64,000 nt of DNA from Enterobacter kobei (GCF_001729765.1 NZ_CP017181.1:1736001-1800000), one strand, 5' to 3'. Numbered from the stretch's first letter, positions 1-14,007 are shown. Translations and numbers: made by a program. Notes: a model not told the origin generated them from the letters alone.

Positions 1-622
1 CGCTCAGTATCGGTGGGTAGACGATAAACAGAGTGCGTCTCACGGCGGCATAAGCAACGCCAAGCAGCAAAAAGAGCACCGACAGTTTGCCCAGCGTGAC
101 GTTGGCGAAGAAGGCGTCAGCGGTCGTGCTTAAATGACGGCGCAGACGGCTAAAGATCACCAGGCTGACCGTGGTCAGTACCACCAGTACCAGCAGGAAC
201 CAGAGGTGAGACACCAGTTCCCAGACCAGCGTATTGTACTTTTCATACAGCGTAAGATTCGGCCAGTTCTCTGCTTTGCCTTTAACATACTGCAGCATAA
301 TGAACTGCGGCAGCGTCAGCAGCGGGATGGCGGTCAACATAGGAATACCCACGCGCTCTACGCGGACTTTCCACCAGCGCTTCAGCGGATAGCGTAAAAA
401 AAGCATGTAGGAGAAATAGCCTGAAATGACAAAAAACACCTGCATACGGAAGGCGTGAATAAAGTCATTAAACAGCGTGAGCCACCAGGAGGGCATCTGG
501 CTATTAACATGCCACGTGTGGCTGGAGTAAATCAGTGAAATGTGAAAGGGGATCCCCAATAGCATCAGCCATGCCCGGATCGAGTCGAGGAAATATTCAC
601 GTTCTGTTGGTGATGTGCTCAT
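1..622 (-). CDS. opgC: Glucans biosynthesis protein OpgC (MdoC), 5' part only
   Basis: The reverse strand reads from an ATG at 622 ([18 protein letters not shown]) and stays open to the window edge, giving about the first 207 residues. The protein closely follows E. coli OpgC, including [20 protein letters not shown] and [17 protein letters not shown]. OpgC is an inner-membrane acyltransferase-3 family protein that adds succinyl groups to osmoregulated periplasmic glucans. Several hydrophobic segments are visible. The C-terminal part lies outside the window. It is divergent from opgGH, which makes the glucan backbone, as in E. coli. Confidence 0.93.
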   Translation of the reverse strand, partial: MSTSPTEREYFLDSIRAWLMLLGIPFHISLIYSSHTWHVNSQMPSWWLTLFNDFIHAFRMQVFFVISGYFSYMLFLRYPLKRWWKVRVERVGIPMLTAIPLLTLPQFIMLQYVKGKAENWPNLTLYEKYNTLVWELVSHLWFLLVLVVLTTVSLVIFSRLRRHLSTTADAFFANVTLGKLSVLFLLLGVAYAAVRRTLFIVYPPILS

Positions 623-816
623 ATAACTTTGTGCATTCTCAGACTTTTCGTCTTATCCCTAAGACTCATAATGGTTACATTCGACGCCAACCCTACACCA
701 AGACCGACACACTGTCTCCAGGATAAGCACGCAAAGTGAATCGCGGGTTCTTTCATTTGCTTAATCCATGAGCCAGTAGCTGAACAAAGCAGTGATTATG
801 TTGTCGGATTGCCTGA

Positions 817-4951
<4,135 letters not shown>

Positions 4952-4963
4952 GTTGTTAACCAG

Positions 4964-4989
4964 GGCGGGTAAGCGTAGCGCCACCCGCC
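4964..4989. repeat. REP-type palindrome after opgH
   Basis: Arms GGCGGGT and ACCCGCC enclose a 12-base loop just behind the opgH stop. The arrangement resembles the palindromes at 18503, 38671/39979 and 59425, with arm bases changed in a compensatory way (GCCGGGT elsewhere). REP units in enterics stabilise mRNA 3' ends and can bind DNA gyrase or IHF. Confidence 0.7.
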
Positions 4990-4995
4990 AGATAA

Positions 4996-5025
4996 AAATA
5001 CCGGCTTAATCGCCGGTATTTTTTT
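4996..5025 (+). terminator. Intrinsic terminator of opgGH
   Basis: A 10-bp stem AAATACCGGC / GCCGGTATTT with a 6-base loop runs straight into a T tract. It closes the opgGH unit and lies 12 bases before yceK, so yceK may depend on read-through or a local promoter. Confidence 0.85.
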
Positions 5026-5036
5026 AGAGGTAACTT

Positions 5037-5264
5037 ATGAGAATAATCATTGTCGTCCTGATGGCATGCCTGCTTAGCGGCTGCGGCAGCATCATCAGCC
5101 GCACTATTCCAGGGCAGGGCCATGGGAATCAGTATTACCCGGGTGTGAAATGGGATGTCCGTGATTCCGCGTGGCGCTACCTGACCGTGCTCGATCTGCC
5201 GTTTTCGCTGATTTTCGACACGCTGTTGCTGCCCATCGATGCCAGCCACGGCCCGTACGAGTAG
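5037..5264 (+). CDS. yceK: YceK family small lipoprotein
   Basis: A 75-residue protein nearly identical to E. coli YceK. It has a lipoprotein signal peptide ending in the lipobox LLSGC (Cys16), followed by SIISRTIPGQGHGNQYYPGV and an internal motif around DLPFSLIFDTLLLPID. It belongs to the YceK/YidQ lipoprotein family. In E. coli YceK is part of a large envelope lipoprotein set and loss affects detergent resistance; the molecular role is not settled. An AGAGG ribosome site precedes the ATG. It converges on msyB with only 6 bases between stops. Confidence 0.92.
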   Translation: MRIIIVVLMACLLSGCGSIISRTIPGQGHGNQYYPGVKWDVRDSAWRYLTVLDLPFSLIFDTLLLPIDASHGPYE

Positions 5265-5270
5265 CGTAAA

Positions 5271-5645
5271 TCAACGCTCGTCCCACTCATCGGCTGCGGT
5301 TTGACCTTCTTCCGTATCCAGCGGGGGTTCGAGCTGAAATTCGCCCTCATCCCACTCGTGCAGGGTGTTCTCTTCCAGCCACTCCTGCCGTAACTCGATT
5401 TCGTCATAATCACCATCAAAGACGGCCTGCGCGCCTTCACCGCTCAGGACCGGCAAACATTCCCCTTCTTCACCTTCATCAGCAAAGAATTCGGCCTGCC
5501 ACATAATATCCCCGTCCTGCAGAACGTATTTTTGGATATTAAGTTGTTGCACGTCAGCATCTTCTTCCTCAACACCGGGATTGTCGGCGAGGAACTCTTC
5601 GCGAGCGGCATCAATAGCTTCTTCCAGCGTGGCGTACATGGTCAT
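5271..5645 (-). CDS. msyB: Acidic protein MsyB
   Basis: A 124-residue, extremely acidic protein (runs such as EEEDAD and DEGEEGE) that matches E. coli MsyB throughout, beginning MTMYATLEEAIDAAREEF. In E. coli it was found as a multicopy suppressor of secY and secA defects and is a stationary-phase (RpoS-linked) protein; the direct biochemical role is unknown. No signal peptide or membrane segment is visible, so it should be cytosolic. It is a single gene, convergent with yceK and followed upstream on the same strand by mdtG. Confidence 0.95.
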   Translation of the reverse strand: MTMYATLEEAIDAAREEFLADNPGVEEEDADVQQLNIQKYVLQDGDIMWQAEFFADEGEEGECLPVLSGEGAQAVFDGDYDEIELRQEWLEENTLHEWDEGEFQLEPPLDTEEGQTAADEWDER

Positions 5646-5742
5646 TGGTGTCTCCCTGTTTTCCAGAAGGTTTCAGGGAAAGAATAGCTGAAGATCGGAT
5701 TCTGCAAGTATGAATGCGAAAATAAGCCGTCAGGCTTTCGCC

Positions 5743-6960
5743 TTATTCTGTCGTGGGGCGTAACGCGCGGGATAAACTCAACCACGAATACATCGCGTTG
5801 AACAACACCACGCCCGCCGTCACGATAAAGACGGCGCGGAAACCAAAGCTGGCGGATATACCTGCACCGAGAAGCGGTCCGGTCACGTTACCGATATCGC
5901 GAAATGACTGGTTATAGCTAAAGATTCGTCCGGCGATCTGGTTCGTGGAGTTGTAAACCAGCAGGGTCTGTACGGCGGGCAGTAACGCCCCGTCGGCGGC
6001 GCCCAGTAAAAAGCGCAGAACCCCCAGTTGCCACGGAGAGTGCACCATCGACATGGGGACAAGCAGCAGGACGGAGATCACCAGTGCGCAGATCAGAATT
6101 TTTTCCGGGCCCACCCGATCCCCCAGCTTGCCCAGCCTCGGGGCGCTAAGCAGCGCCGCCACGCCGGGCACGGAGGCAATCAGCCCGCTGATAAAGGCGA
6201 TGTTACTGACATCACCCGCCAGGTCACGCACGTAGAGCGTCAGAATTGGCGCAATCGAGCCGGTAGCGACCTGAATAATCATTGTCGTGACGAACAGGCT
6301 CAGCACCAGTCTGGGATTCTTAAGCGAGGTCAGCACGTCTCTGGCATGGAGCATCTCTTTTTTGGCGACAGGCGTGAAGTTCTCACGGATACAGAGCAGA
6401 GTGACGATAAAGCACAGGAACAGCACGCTGGCGGTGATGAAAAAGACCGGGCGCAGGCCGTAATTATCCGCCAGCAGTCCTCCGGCCAGTGGCCCCAGCA
6501 AGGCGCCACTTACGCCACCGGTGGAGAGCGTCCCAAGCGCCCAGCCGCTCTTATGGCGCGGAATTTGCGTGGCAATCAGGGCATTCGCATTGGGAATAAA
6601 TCCGCCCAGTAAACCCAGCAATGCCCGCAATACCAGGAACTGCCAGACGTTTTGCGCGACCCCCATCAGCGCCATGATGATGGCCATCCCCAGCGCAGAA
6701 CGTAGGAGCATAATTTTTCGGCCCTTGCGATCGGCAAGGCCACCCCAGAAGGGTGAGGCAATCGCGGAGAAGAGAAACGTAATGCTGAAGACCAGTCCAG
6801 ACCACATATTGAGCGCGCTGTGGCCCGTCACGCCCAGTTGTTCGACGTAGAGCGGCAGGAAAGGCATAACCAGGCTGAACGCCGCACCGGTAAGAAAACA
6901 GCCAAGCCACGCAACCGTGAGGTTACGTTTCCAGTTTATGGGGGCATCTGAGGGTGACAT
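5743..6960 (-). CDS. mdtG: Multidrug efflux MFS transporter MdtG
   Basis: A 405-residue major-facilitator drug/proton antiporter, close to E. coli MdtG (YceE), linked there to fosfomycin and deoxycholate resistance. Twelve membrane segments are apparent, with the family motif A loop [10 protein letters not shown] after helix 2 and [19 protein letters not shown] at the matching place in the second half. The ATG at 6960 ([14 protein letters not shown]) has a GGAAT six bases upstream and matches the E. coli N terminus; an in-frame ATG at 6972 lacks a good ribosome site. In E. coli it is in the MarA/SoxS/Rob regulon; I could not find a confident marbox here. Confidence 0.95.
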   Translation of the reverse strand: MSPSDAPINWKRNLTVAWLGCFLTGAAFSLVMPFLPLYVEQLGVTGHSALNMWSGLVFSITFLFSAIASPFWGGLADRKGRKIMLLRSALGMAIIMALMGVAQNVWQFLVLRALLGLLGGFIPNANALIATQIPRHKSGWALGTLSTGGVSGALLGPLAGGLLADNYGLRPVFFITASVLFLCFIVTLLCIRENFTPVAKKEMLHARDVLTSLKNPRLVLSLFVTTMIIQVATGSIAPILTLYVRDLAGDVSNIAFISGLIASVPGVAALLSAPRLGKLGDRVGPEKILICALVISVLLLVPMSMVHSPWQLGVLRFLLGAADGALLPAVQTLLVYNSTNQIAGRIFSYNQSFRDIGNVTGPLLGAGISASFGFRAVFIVTAGVVLFNAMYSWLSLSRALRPTTE

Positions 6961-6976
6961 AACATTCCGCATAATG

Positions 6977-6991
6977 AGGTGCTGAGCACCT
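6977..6991. promoter_or_regulatory. Perfect 15-bp palindrome in the mdtG leader
   Basis: AGGTGCT-G-AGCACCT lies 17 bases upstream of the mdtG ATG. It may be an operator half-pair or an RNA hairpin in the leader. No regulator is assigned. Confidence 0.4.
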
Positions 6992-7076
6992 GAGGCATAA
7001 AGTAATAAGCCTGCTAATTATGCGCCTGGGTTATGATTGCCGCAATGCGGAAGCGCTTTTAAAGCTAAAACAGGAG

Positions 7077-7095
7077 GCGGCCCGAATGGGGCCGC
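7077..7095 (-). terminator. Hairpin downstream of lpxL
   Basis: On the minus strand GCGGCCC / GGGCCGC forms a 7-bp stem with a 5-base loop 8 bases after the lpxL stop, followed by CTCCTGTTTT. The T tract is interrupted, so the hairpin is probably a weak terminator. Confidence 0.55.
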
Positions 7096-7102
7096 ATGAG
7101 GA

Positions 7103-8029
7103 TCAATAGCGGGACGGTGTGCCCTGTGGTCGCGTTTTAAAGCGGCGATGCAGCCACATATACTGCTCAGGGGCCAGCATGATGCACTTCTCTACAACGC
7201 TGTTCATCCAGCGCGCGGTGGTTTCTGCATCGTCTAACGGCGGCGCGAGCTCCGGTTCGAGCATCATCAGCTCGTAGCCTGAGCCATCCGGCATACGGCG
7301 GGGCACAAAGGGGACGATGGCGGCTTTGGACATCCGTGCCAGCATCCAGGTGCCGGTGGTGGTGGCCGCCTCTTCAACGGCGAAGAACGGCACAAATACG
7401 CTCGACTGCGGACCGTAGTCGTGGTCGGGAGCATACCAGACCACTTCACCGGATTTAAGGGCGCGGATCATGCCCTTCAGATCCTTACGGTCGATCATGC
7501 TTTTATTGGAGCGCATGCGGCCGTTGGTCTGAATGAGATCGATAACCGGGTTGTCGTTTGGACGATAAACACCGATGCCGGGCGCCTGCATGCCAAACAT
7601 CCGCGCCCCGATCTCCAGCGTCAGAAAATGAACCCCGATCAGCAGAACGCCGGTCTGGTTAGCCTGAAGCGTATGCACGGGCTCCATGCCGGTTCCCGTC
7701 ACTTTGCTCCAGCGCGCCATGCGCTTATCTGACCAGAACCACGCCATACCGGTTTCCATGAGCCCCATACCGACGGATTCGAAATTCTTCGTGACCATAT
7801 CGTGGCGCTCTGCCTCGCTCATCTGCGGGAAGCACAGCTCAAGATTTCGGTACGCGATGCGCGCCCGACGCTTCATGAACGTTAGCGCGATTCGGCCTAA
7901 CGATTTACCTAACCGGAAGATAACAGGGTAGGGAAGCTGTACCAGTAGCCATAAAAAGCCAATGCCAAGCCAGGTCATCCAATAGCGAGGGTGCAAAAGG
8001 GCGACGGTAAATTTGGGTAACTGGGTCAT
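7103..8029 (-). CDS. lpxL: Lipid A lauroyltransferase LpxL (HtrB)
   Basis: A 308-residue inner-membrane acyltransferase that transfers laurate from acyl-ACP to Kdo2-lipid IVA, the first late acylation of lipid A. One N-terminal membrane anchor ([19 protein letters not shown], about 20-38) precedes the catalytic domain. The HX4E catalytic motif is at His134/Glu139 (HFLTLE). GVYRPNDNP and [18 protein letters not shown], also conserved in the family, follow. It matches E. coli LpxL closely, with a two-residue insertion near 112. It is divergent from trhO. Confidence 0.96.
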   Translation of the reverse strand: MTQLPKFTVALLHPRYWMTWLGIGFLWLLVQLPYPVIFRLGKSLGRIALTFMKRRARIAYRNLELCFPQMSEAERHDMVTKNFESVGMGLMETGMAWFWSDKRMARWSKVTGTGMEPVHTLQANQTGVLLIGVHFLTLEIGARMFGMQAPGIGVYRPNDNPVIDLIQTNGRMRSNKSMIDRKDLKGMIRALKSGEVVWYAPDHDYGPQSSVFVPFFAVEEAATTTGTWMLARMSKAAIVPFVPRRMPDGSGYELMMLEPELAPPLDDAETTARWMNSVVEKCIMLAPEQYMWLHRRFKTRPQGTPSRY

Positions 8030-8250
8030 GTCTTTCCTGTGTTCAAACGTCCTGTTTCGCTATTGTCGCATTTTTTGAGACGTTGCCAAAATATCTGCCA
8101 ACGAAACCTGTACGACGAGAGCAATTGTTAAACCTGATTAATCAGGGTGTGTGAAATGTAGCGTAAATTGTGTGGATGTAAATTGGTTTTGTTTGCTATA
8201 TGATGCCGACCGATTTTTCATTCTCTCTAACGATTCCAGGACTGTACACC

Positions 8251-9300
8251 ATGCCAGTGTTACACAACCGCGTGTCGAATGAGATGTTAAGAGCGCGTAT
8301 GTTGGCTGAAACCGAACCGCGCACAACCATCTCTTTCTATAAATACTTCACGATCGACGATCCGCAGGCGACCCGCGATGCGCTTTACCAGGCCTTCACG
8401 GCGCTGAACGTTTTCGGGCGCGTCTACCTTGCCCGCGAAGGCATCAACGCGCAGATTAGCGTACCGGAAAGCAAAGTCAGCGCTTTCCGCGAGTGTCTTT
8501 ATCGCTTCGACCCCGCCCTCGACGGCTTACGTCTGAACATTGCCCTGGACGATGACGGGAAATCCTTCTGGGTGCTGCGCATGAAGGTGCGTGAACGCAT
8601 TGTGGCGGACGGTATTGACGATCCTGAATTTAACCCGGCGAACGTCGGTGAATATCTGAAGGCCGCGGAAGTGAATGCGATGCTGGACGATCCGGATGCC
8701 GTGTTCATTGATATGCGTAACCACTATGAATACGAAGTGGGGCATTTCGAGAACGCGATGGAAATCCCGGCCGATACCTTCCGCGAGCAACTGCCTAAAG
8801 CGGTTGAGATGATGCAGGAGCATAAAGATAAAAAAATCGTTATGTACTGCACCGGCGGTATCCGCTGTGAGAAAGCCAGCGCGTGGATGAAGCACAACGG
8901 CTTTAATAAGGTCTGGCACATTGAAGGCGGCATTATCGAGTACGCCCGCCGCGCGCGCGAGCAGGGTTTACCGGTGCGTTTTATCGGGAAAAACTTTGTC
9001 TTTGACGAGCGTATGGGTGAGCGTATTTCGGAAGACGTTATTGCCCAGTGCCACCAGTGCGGTGCGCCGTGCGATACCCATACCAACTGTAAAAACGACG
9101 GTTGCCATCTGCTGTTCATCCAGTGCCCTGCCTGTGCCGAGAAGTTTAACGGTTGCTGCAGTGAACTGTGCAGTGAAGAGAGTATTCTGCCGGAAGAAGA
9201 GCAGCGTCGGCGTCGTGCGGGACGAGAAAACGGCAATAAGATTTTTAATAAATCACGCGGCCGTCTGAATACCAAACTGGGTATTCCCGACCCGGAATGA
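8251..9300 (+). CDS. trhO: tRNA uridine-34 hydroxylase TrhO (YceA), rhodanese family
   Basis: A 349-residue cytosolic protein matching E. coli TrhO/YceA. It performs oxygen-dependent hydroxylation of uridine-34 in tRNA anticodons, an early step towards 5-carboxymethoxyuridine. An N-terminal acylphosphatase-like domain leads to a rhodanese domain (about 145-240) whose active-site loop [11 protein letters not shown] holds the catalytic Cys near 200. A cysteine-rich tail ([25 protein letters not shown]) looks metal-binding, and a basic C terminus [17 protein letters not shown] follows. The ATG at 8251 (MPVLHN) matches E. coli; the upstream in-frame ATG was rejected. Confidence 0.95.
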   Translation: MPVLHNRVSNEMLRARMLAETEPRTTISFYKYFTIDDPQATRDALYQAFTALNVFGRVYLAREGINAQISVPESKVSAFRECLYRFDPALDGLRLNIALDDDGKSFWVLRMKVRERIVADGIDDPEFNPANVGEYLKAAEVNAMLDDPDAVFIDMRNHYEYEVGHFENAMEIPADTFREQLPKAVEMMQEHKDKKIVMYCTGGIRCEKASAWMKHNGFNKVWHIEGGIIEYARRAREQGLPVRFIGKNFVFDERMGERISEDVIAQCHQCGAPCDTHTNCKNDGCHLLFIQCPACAEKFNGCCSELCSEESILPEEEQRRRRAGRENGNKIFNKSRGRLNTKLGIPDPE

Positions 9301-9306
9301 TAATAA

Positions 9307-9334
9307 CGCCCGGCAGGCGAGATCCTGCCGGGCG
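9307..9334. terminator. Inverted repeat between convergent trhO and yceI
   Basis: A perfect 11-bp stem CGCCCGGCAGG / CCTGCCGGGCG with a 6-base loop lies between two facing stop codons. No T tract follows on either strand, so it is a factor-dependent or REP-like 3' hairpin rather than a classical terminator. Confidence 0.55.
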
Positions 9335-9340
9335 AATCTA

Positions 9341-9919
9341 TTATGACTTCTGCTGCACACCTTCAACAGAAATAACCAGCTCAACATCCTGAGACGCCGG
9401 ACCCAAATCCGTTGTGATATTAAAATCTTTCAGGTGAATTTTTCCTGCCGCTTCAAAACCTGCGCGTTTACCCCCCCACGGATCGTCACCCTGGCCGATC
9501 AATTTTGCATCCAGAGTCACGGGTTTCGTAACGCCATTCAGGGTAAGATTACCGGTAATATTCAACTTATCACCGTCTTTTTTCACGTCCGTAGAGGTGA
9601 AAGTCGCTTTCGGGAATTTAGTGACGTTCAGGAACTCTGCGCTGCGCAGGTGTTTATCGCGCTCAGCATGATTGGTGTCAACGCTGTTCGTATTAATGGT
9701 CACATTGACTTTATCCGCCGCAGGATTTTTCTCGTCAAAGGTGAATGTGCCGTCAAAATCTTTAAAGGTACCGTACAGCCAGCTGTATCCCAGATGCTGA
9801 ATACGGAAATTGACGAACGCGTGCTGGCCCTCTTTATCAATTTTATAATCCGCCGCCACGGCGGAACCGGTGGTGAATAACAGAGAGCCCAGTGCGATAC
9901 CCAGCAGGTGTTTTTTCAT
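9341..9919 (-). CDS. yceI: YceI family periplasmic lipid-binding-fold protein
   Basis: A 192-residue exported protein close to E. coli YceI. The signal peptide [23 protein letters not shown] is cleaved before [15 protein letters not shown]. The YceI fold is a lipocalin-like beta-barrel that holds isoprenoid ligands in homologues. In E. coli it is base- and osmotic-stress inducible; the exact ligand and role are unknown. The ATG at 9919 follows a GGAG inside the end of yceJ, one base after the yceJ stop, so the pair is translationally coupled. Confidence 0.95.
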   Translation of the reverse strand: MKKHLLGIALGSLLFTTGSAVAADYKIDKEGQHAFVNFRIQHLGYSWLYGTFKDFDGTFTFDEKNPAADKVNVTINTNSVDTNHAERDKHLRSAEFLNVTKFPKATFTSTDVKKDGDKLNITGNLTLNGVTKPVTLDAKLIGQGDDPWGGKRAGFEAAGKIHLKDFNITTDLGPASQDVELVISVEGVQQKS

Positions 9920-9920
9920 T

Positions 9921-10487
9921 TTATACTCCAGAGTCAATTGACGAGCGGCCAAGCATGCGCTTGAGCGTATCGTCTTTATCAATAAAGTGGTGTTTAAGGG
10001 CGGCAAGCCCGTGCAGCACGGACAGGATCACCACGCTCCAGGCAAGCCAGAGGTGGACCACCCCCGCCGTGTCGGCCTGAACCCCAGCATCACTGAGCGT
10101 TGCTGGCACCTCGAACAGACCAAAAACGCTGATCGGCTTGCCGTCTGCCGTCGAAATGAGATAGCCGCTGATCAGAATGGCGAAGAGCAGCGCATAAAGC
10201 GCAATATGCGCGGCGACAGCACTGAAACGGGTCAATTTACTGTGGGTCTTCGGTGCTGCAGGTGGCGGGGAGATATGTCGCCATATCACGCGGAAAATCA
10301 GCCCCAGCATCAGCAAAACGCCGATGCTTTTATGCAACTCCGGCGCCTGGTGATACCAGCCGTCGTAATAGCTGAGCGTGACCATCCAGAGTCCAAGTCC
10401 GAACATGCCATAGACGGCAATGGCAAATATCCAGTGCAAACTTATGGATATTATTCCGTAGCGCCGGGAGGAGTTACGCAATTGCAT
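9921..10487 (-). CDS. yceJ: Cytochrome b561-type membrane protein YceJ
   Basis: A 188-residue, four-helix integral membrane protein of the cytochrome b561 family, close to E. coli YceJ. Candidate haem-ligand histidines lie in the first helix ([14 protein letters not shown]), after [11 protein letters not shown], near [10 protein letters not shown] and in the last helix ([25 protein letters not shown]). It presumably carries electrons in the inner membrane; the partner is unknown. The start at 10487 (MQLRNSS) gives the E. coli length; an ATG at 10499 is possible, and neither has a strong ribosome site. It forms an operon with yceI. Confidence 0.9.
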   Translation of the reverse strand: MQLRNSSRRYGIISISLHWIFAIAVYGMFGLGLWMVTLSYYDGWYHQAPELHKSIGVLLMLGLIFRVIWRHISPPPAAPKTHSKLTRFSAVAAHIALYALLFAILISGYLISTADGKPISVFGLFEVPATLSDAGVQADTAGVVHLWLAWSVVILSVLHGLAALKHHFIDKDDTLKRMLGRSSIDSGV

Positions 10488-10705
10488 CAGAATGTCCATT
10501 TTCAAATTAACCGAAACGTAAAAATGAACGGGAAGGCAAGATATTGCAACTGAAATAAGAGTATATGGATTTTTATTTTATTTATTTCAGCAATTTTGAA
10601 AAGGAACCGCAAAGGTAATTCAAAGGCTTCGTGCAAGGCGGAATAAGCAGGGGAAAAGAGATTAAATAAACATAAAGTAACGTCAATAAATGTCAGTCAA
10701 CGCTT

Positions 10706-10819
10706 TCAATAAAATACAATGTAAATAAAATCAACGATCGCAAGTAGTGCCCACAGTAAGATATAGAGCATAAAATGTTCGCGAATATTATTGACGAGAA
10801 AACTCACGATCCTGCGCAT
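10706..10819 (-). CDS. yceO: Small membrane protein YceO
   Basis: A short ATG-started frame of 37 codons that reads MRRIVSFLVNNIREHFMLYI and continues LLWALLAIVDFIYIVFY before TGA. It aligns with the C-terminal part of E. coli YceO (NNIREHLMLY, LLAIMDLIYV) and has the same position between solA and yceJ. A basic head is followed by one hydrophobic helix, so it is likely an inner-membrane small protein. A GGGG lies five to six bases before the ATG. In E. coli yceO is linked to biofilm and stress response; its mechanism is unknown. The conserved residues and place argue that it is real. Confidence 0.75.
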   Translation of the reverse strand: MRRIVSFLVNNIREHFMLYILLWALLAIVDFIYIVFY

Positions 10820-10841
10820 AATGCCCCATGATTCACCGTAA

Positions 10842-10871
10842 AGAAAACGGGCCCCGAACTGTCCGGAGCCC
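10842..10871 (-). terminator. Intrinsic terminator of solA
   Basis: On the minus strand GGGCTCCG pairs with CGGGGCCC (one G-U) around a 7-base loop and is followed by GTTTTCTTT. It lies 7 bases beyond the solA stop. Confidence 0.75.
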
Positions 10872-10878
10872 ATAGCGA

Positions 10879-11997
10879 TTATCCGTTAAAACGCGCGAGT
10901 GAGAAGGGCGTCAGATCAAACTGAGGCGTGATACCCTGAGCAAATTGCGCGGCGATTTCACCCAGCACGGAAGCGAACTTAAATCCGTGTCCGCTCAGCC
11001 CGGTAATGAGCAGGGTGTTGTCATGTCCTGGCAGCGTATCAATGATAAAGTCTTCATCCGGCGTGTTGTCGTAGGTGCAGGCCGCGCCGTAGAGCAGGCC
11101 ACCCACGCCCGGGAGAATATTGCGCAGGAACGAGAAGGCTTCTGAACCATCCTGCGGACAAGCACCAAACGGTTTACGCTCGTCAGGTGAGGAGATAACT
11201 TGCCCCCCGTTGTGTTTTCCAATCTTGAGCGCGTCTTTTTCGGAAGGGAAACCGTAGAACTGATCGCCATTGGGCAACTCGCCGGTGAACGCCGGGAATT
11301 TATTCTGGGCACTGTAGCGACCATCCGACTGGAACCACGAAAAGACCTTACGCACGGGCTGGATCGGCAGGTCTGGCAGCAGGCGGGTGACCCAGGTTCC
11401 AGCGCTGATAAGCAAACGAGACGCCGAATATTCACCGTCCAGAGTCGTTACCGTCACGCCATCTGCGTTATGCGTGATGGCCTCCACCGGACAGTTAAAC
11501 AATTGCGCACAGCCCGCTTTGGCGGCAAGGTCGATCCAGGTTTTGATGGCGGTTTCACAGTGCAACACCCCGGAGTTGGCTTCAAAGAGGCCAATATAAT
11601 CGTCCGGGACGGTAATTTCTGGCCAGCGCGCGGTGATAGCCGGCGCGTCCAGCTTCTCAACCTCCAGATTAAAGGCCTTTGCGCTGCGTTCCACATTAGC
11701 CAGAAATTCCGAACGGGCCGGGCCAAGATTGATGACGCCCGTACGTTCGAAAATGCGCTCTTCAGTCTCTTTAGCCAGCTCGTCCCACAGCGTCTGGGCA
11801 CGAAGCACCAGCGGAACATAGCGTTCCCCCTCGCCATAGGCATGGCGAATGAGACGCGTGTCGCCGTGGTGGCTACCTTCGCTATGGGGCGGCAGGTGAG
11901 AGTCAATCATCAGGACATTGAGTCCTGCCTGTGTCGCGTAATACCCGGCGGCCGATCCTACGGAGCCACTGCCAATAATGATTAGGTCATATCTCAT
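10879..11997 (-). CDS. solA: N-methyl-L-tryptophan oxidase SolA
   Basis: A 372-residue flavoenzyme of the monomeric sarcosine oxidase family that oxidatively demethylates N-methyl-L-tryptophan, and sarcosine weakly, making formaldehyde and hydrogen peroxide. The N-terminal Rossmann motif is [15 protein letters not shown]. The residue carrying covalent FAD is the Cys near 307 in [31 protein letters not shown] closes the FAD site. The ATG at 11997 (MRYDL) gives the E. coli length and has ACGAG six bases upstream; an ATG two codons earlier is less likely. It is a single gene. Confidence 0.95.
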   Translation of the reverse strand: MRYDLIIIGSGSVGSAAGYYATQAGLNVLMIDSHLPPHSEGSHHGDTRLIRHAYGEGERYVPLVLRAQTLWDELAKETEERIFERTGVINLGPARSEFLANVERSAKAFNLEVEKLDAPAITARWPEITVPDDYIGLFEANSGVLHCETAIKTWIDLAAKAGCAQLFNCPVEAITHNADGVTVTTLDGEYSASRLLISAGTWVTRLLPDLPIQPVRKVFSWFQSDGRYSAQNKFPAFTGELPNGDQFYGFPSEKDALKIGKHNGGQVISSPDERKPFGACPQDGSEAFSFLRNILPGVGGLLYGAACTYDNTPDEDFIIDTLPGHDNTLLITGLSGHGFKFASVLGEIAAQFAQGITPQFDLTPFSLARFNG

Positions 11998-12113
11998 ATG
12001 CATCTCGTCACGTACGTTTTTTTTAGCAGAGTAATTAACAAAGCGGGTGCAAACAAGCGGGAAATAAATAAGGCACCGCGTGGGTGCCTGTTGAAAGAAA
12101 AGTGAGCATTCGG

Positions 12114-12368
12114 TTAGTGCCGTTTATACTCATTTTCCTGATAGTCGCCAGATTCTATTTTTGCAATTCCTGCCTCTAAAATAGAAATAAACTGACGGGC
12201 GACGTCTGTCGTAAGCCACAGCGTCTGTCCAACTTCCGCTTCTTCACGGTTCAGCTGATTTGGGGTCTGGTAGTGCAAACGCAGCATCAGTGCATCGTAG
12301 CTGTCTACGGTACTGATATCCCAGCCAACGAGTGGGTGGGTCTGGATGACTTCGCTATTCTTTTCCAT
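12114..12368 (-). CDS. bssS: Biofilm regulator BssS
   Basis: An 84-residue cytosolic protein near-identical to E. coli BssS (YceP) from [20 protein letters not shown] to the end. In E. coli BssS is reported to affect biofilm formation through indole and catabolite-linked signals; no enzymatic domain is recognised. The only notable change is in the middle ([13 protein letters not shown]). The 224 bases upstream, to the dinI terminator, must hold its promoter; they are AT-rich and I see nothing else there. Confidence 0.93.
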   Translation of the reverse strand: MEKNSEVIQTHPLVGWDISTVDSYDALMLRLHYQTPNQLNREEAEVGQTLWLTTDVARQFISILEAGIAKIESGDYQENEYKRH

Positions 12369-12592
12369 TATAACCCCCATAATGCGTGTTAGAAGACAAC
12401 GACTTCGAGGTTCAATGCATGTTTTTCTGAAAGCAACTTCAGTATACAAGTAATAAGGGTTCCTAAGGGAAAAATAAACAGCTAGCAACACATTTTTCTG
12501 CTTTTTAGGATTGTTCGAGCAATAAAACACCATCTTGTTCACGATTTTTAAAGAAGTTGCCGAATTATTTTGAACTTTCTGGAATTTCAGGC

Positions 12593-12622
12593 AAAAAAAA
12601 GCCGGGGCGACCCGGCAAAAAA
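12593..12622 (-). terminator. Intrinsic terminator of dinI
   Basis: A GCCGGG / CCCGGC stem closes a 4-base loop, with eight T on the downstream side for minus-strand transcription and six A on the other side. It could work in both directions. Confidence 0.85.
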
Positions 12623-12640
12623 CACAATGAGGGAGCAGTG

Positions 12641-12886
12641 TTAATCTGTGATGAACCAGTCGTCCGCGCTCTCCCACGTTTCCTGCAGGATTTCGCTGAT
12701 GCGATCTTTATCTTCTTTTGCACCGCCAATGACGGAAAGGTTGTTCGCCGCGGCGTAACGAACAGTGACGGCGCCTGCATTGTCGGGGAAGGTGTTATGA
12801 ATACGACGGGATAATTCGCCTGCCAGTGCGTCAAGCGCGCCAGCAGGCAGAACGGTAGTTTTGGCTATGGTGACTTCAATACGCAT
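12641..12886 (-). CDS. dinI: DNA damage-inducible protein DinI
   Basis: An 81-residue protein close to E. coli DinI (MRIEVTIAKT, AANNLSVIG, ISEILQETWESADDWF). It binds RecA filaments, stabilises them and tunes LexA and UmuD cleavage, so it shapes the SOS response. The acidic C-terminal helix that mimics DNA is present. The ATG at 12886 gives the family length. A LexA box 20 bases upstream marks it as an early SOS gene. Its own terminator separates it from bssS. Confidence 0.96.
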   Translation of the reverse strand: MRIEVTIAKTTVLPAGALDALAGELSRRIHNTFPDNAGAVTVRYAAANNLSVIGGAKEDKDRISEILQETWESADDWFITD

Positions 12887-12905
12887 AAATGCCCCCTGTG
12901 TAATA

Positions 12906-12925
12906 TACTGTTTATTTATACAGGT
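12906..12925. promoter_or_regulatory. LexA (SOS) box of dinI
   Basis: TACTG-N10-CAGGT with an AT-only spacer (TTTATTTATA) fits the CTG-N10-CAG consensus, with one deviation in the outer bases. It lies directly upstream of dinI, as in E. coli. Confidence 0.9.
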
Positions 12926-12960
12926 ATATTGTTCGTTTGACAACAAGGGGCGTTGATTAT

Positions 12961-14007
12961 TTAGCGTTTTACCGTCCAGTTGACGGTTTCGCCTGCCAGG
13001 AAGGGGATCAGCGTATCATCCGTCAGGGCAATGGATGCCTCCACCTGGCTCGCTTTGCGCTCCAGTTCAATGAACGTGTCATTGACCGGCAGGCCGTAAA
13101 AGCGCGGGCCGTTGAGGGAGCAGAACGCTTCGAAATGTTCCAGCGCGTCCATCTCTTCAAATACCGTTGCATAGCTGGCAAGGGCCGTAGGGGCGTTGAA
13201 ACAGCCTGCGCAGCCGCAGCTCGCCTCTTTACGATGGCGGGCGTGAGGCGCGGAGTCTGTGCCGAGGAAAGCGCGTGAGAAACCGCTGGCAACCAGTTCG
13301 CGCAGCGCCTGCTGGTGAACGTTGCGCTTAAGGATCGGCAGGCAGTACAGGTGAGGGCGTACCCCGCCTACCAGCATGTGGTTACGGTTAAACATCAGAT
13401 GCTGTGGGGTGATGGTGGCGGCAATCAACTCGTTGCCGTCACGCACATATTCTGCGGCGTCTTTGGTGGTGATATGTTCAAAGACCACTTTAAGCGCAGG
13501 CAGGCGCTGACGCAGCGGTTCCATCACGGTCTCGATAAAGCGGGCTTCACGGTCGAAGATATCAATCTCGGCATGCGTGACTTCGCCGTGTACCAGCAAC
13601 GGCATGCCCAGTTTCTGCATACGTTCCAGCACCGGCATGATGGCATCAATGCTGGTGACGCCGTGGCTGGAGTTGGTGGTGGCGTTTGCAGGATAGAGTT
13701 TCGCCGCCGTAAAAACGCCTTCGTTAAACCCGCGCTCAACTTCGTCCGGATCGAGAGAATCGGTCAGATAGCAGGTCATCAGCGGGGTGAAATTATGTCC
13801 AGCCGGGACGGCATCCAGAATGCGCTGGCGGTAGGCAATCGCGGCATCGACGGAGGTGACTGGCGGAACCAGGTTTGGCATGACAATCGCGCGGCCATAA
13901 ATTTCACTGGTATAAGGCACGACGGTTTTCAGCATATCGCCATCGCGCAGATGGATATGCCAGTCGTCAGGGCGGCGGATTTTAAGAACCTGGGGTTGTG
14001 CAGTCAT
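12961..14007 (-). CDS. pyrC: Dihydroorotase PyrC
   Basis: A 348-residue zinc enzyme of the third step of pyrimidine synthesis (carbamoyl-aspartate to dihydroorotate), identical in length to E. coli PyrC. Metal ligands are visible: HIHLRDGD near 17-19, the lysine to be carbamylated in [10 protein letters not shown] near 103, His in LLVHGEV near 140, His in VFEHITT near 178 and Asp in [10 protein letters not shown] near 251. The conserved loop [10 protein letters not shown] is present. Expression is controlled by the PurR box and pyrimidine-dependent start switching described in separate entries. Confidence 0.97.
   Translation of the reverse strand: MTAQPQVLKIRRPDDWHIHLRDGDMLKTVVPYTSEIYGRAIVMPNLVPPVTSVDAAIAYRQRILDAVPAGHNFTPLMTCYLTDSLDPDEVERGFNEGVFTAAKLYPANATTNSSHGVTSIDAIMPVLERMQKLGMPLLVHGEVTHAEIDIFDREARFIETVMEPLRQRLPALKVVFEHITTKDAAEYVRDGNELIAATITPQHLMFNRNHMLVGGVRPHLYCLPILKRNVHQQALRELVASGFSRAFLGTDSAPHARHRKEASCGCAGCFNAPTALASYATVFEEMDALEHFEAFCSLNGPRFYGLPVNDTFIELERKASQVEASIALTDDTLIPFLAGETVNWTVKR

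Noticed and set aside
6961..7076. MarA/SoxS/Rob box before mdtG
   Set aside because: Expected from E. coli, but the candidate stretch (ATTGCGGCAATCATAAC on the minus strand) departs too far from the consensus to call.
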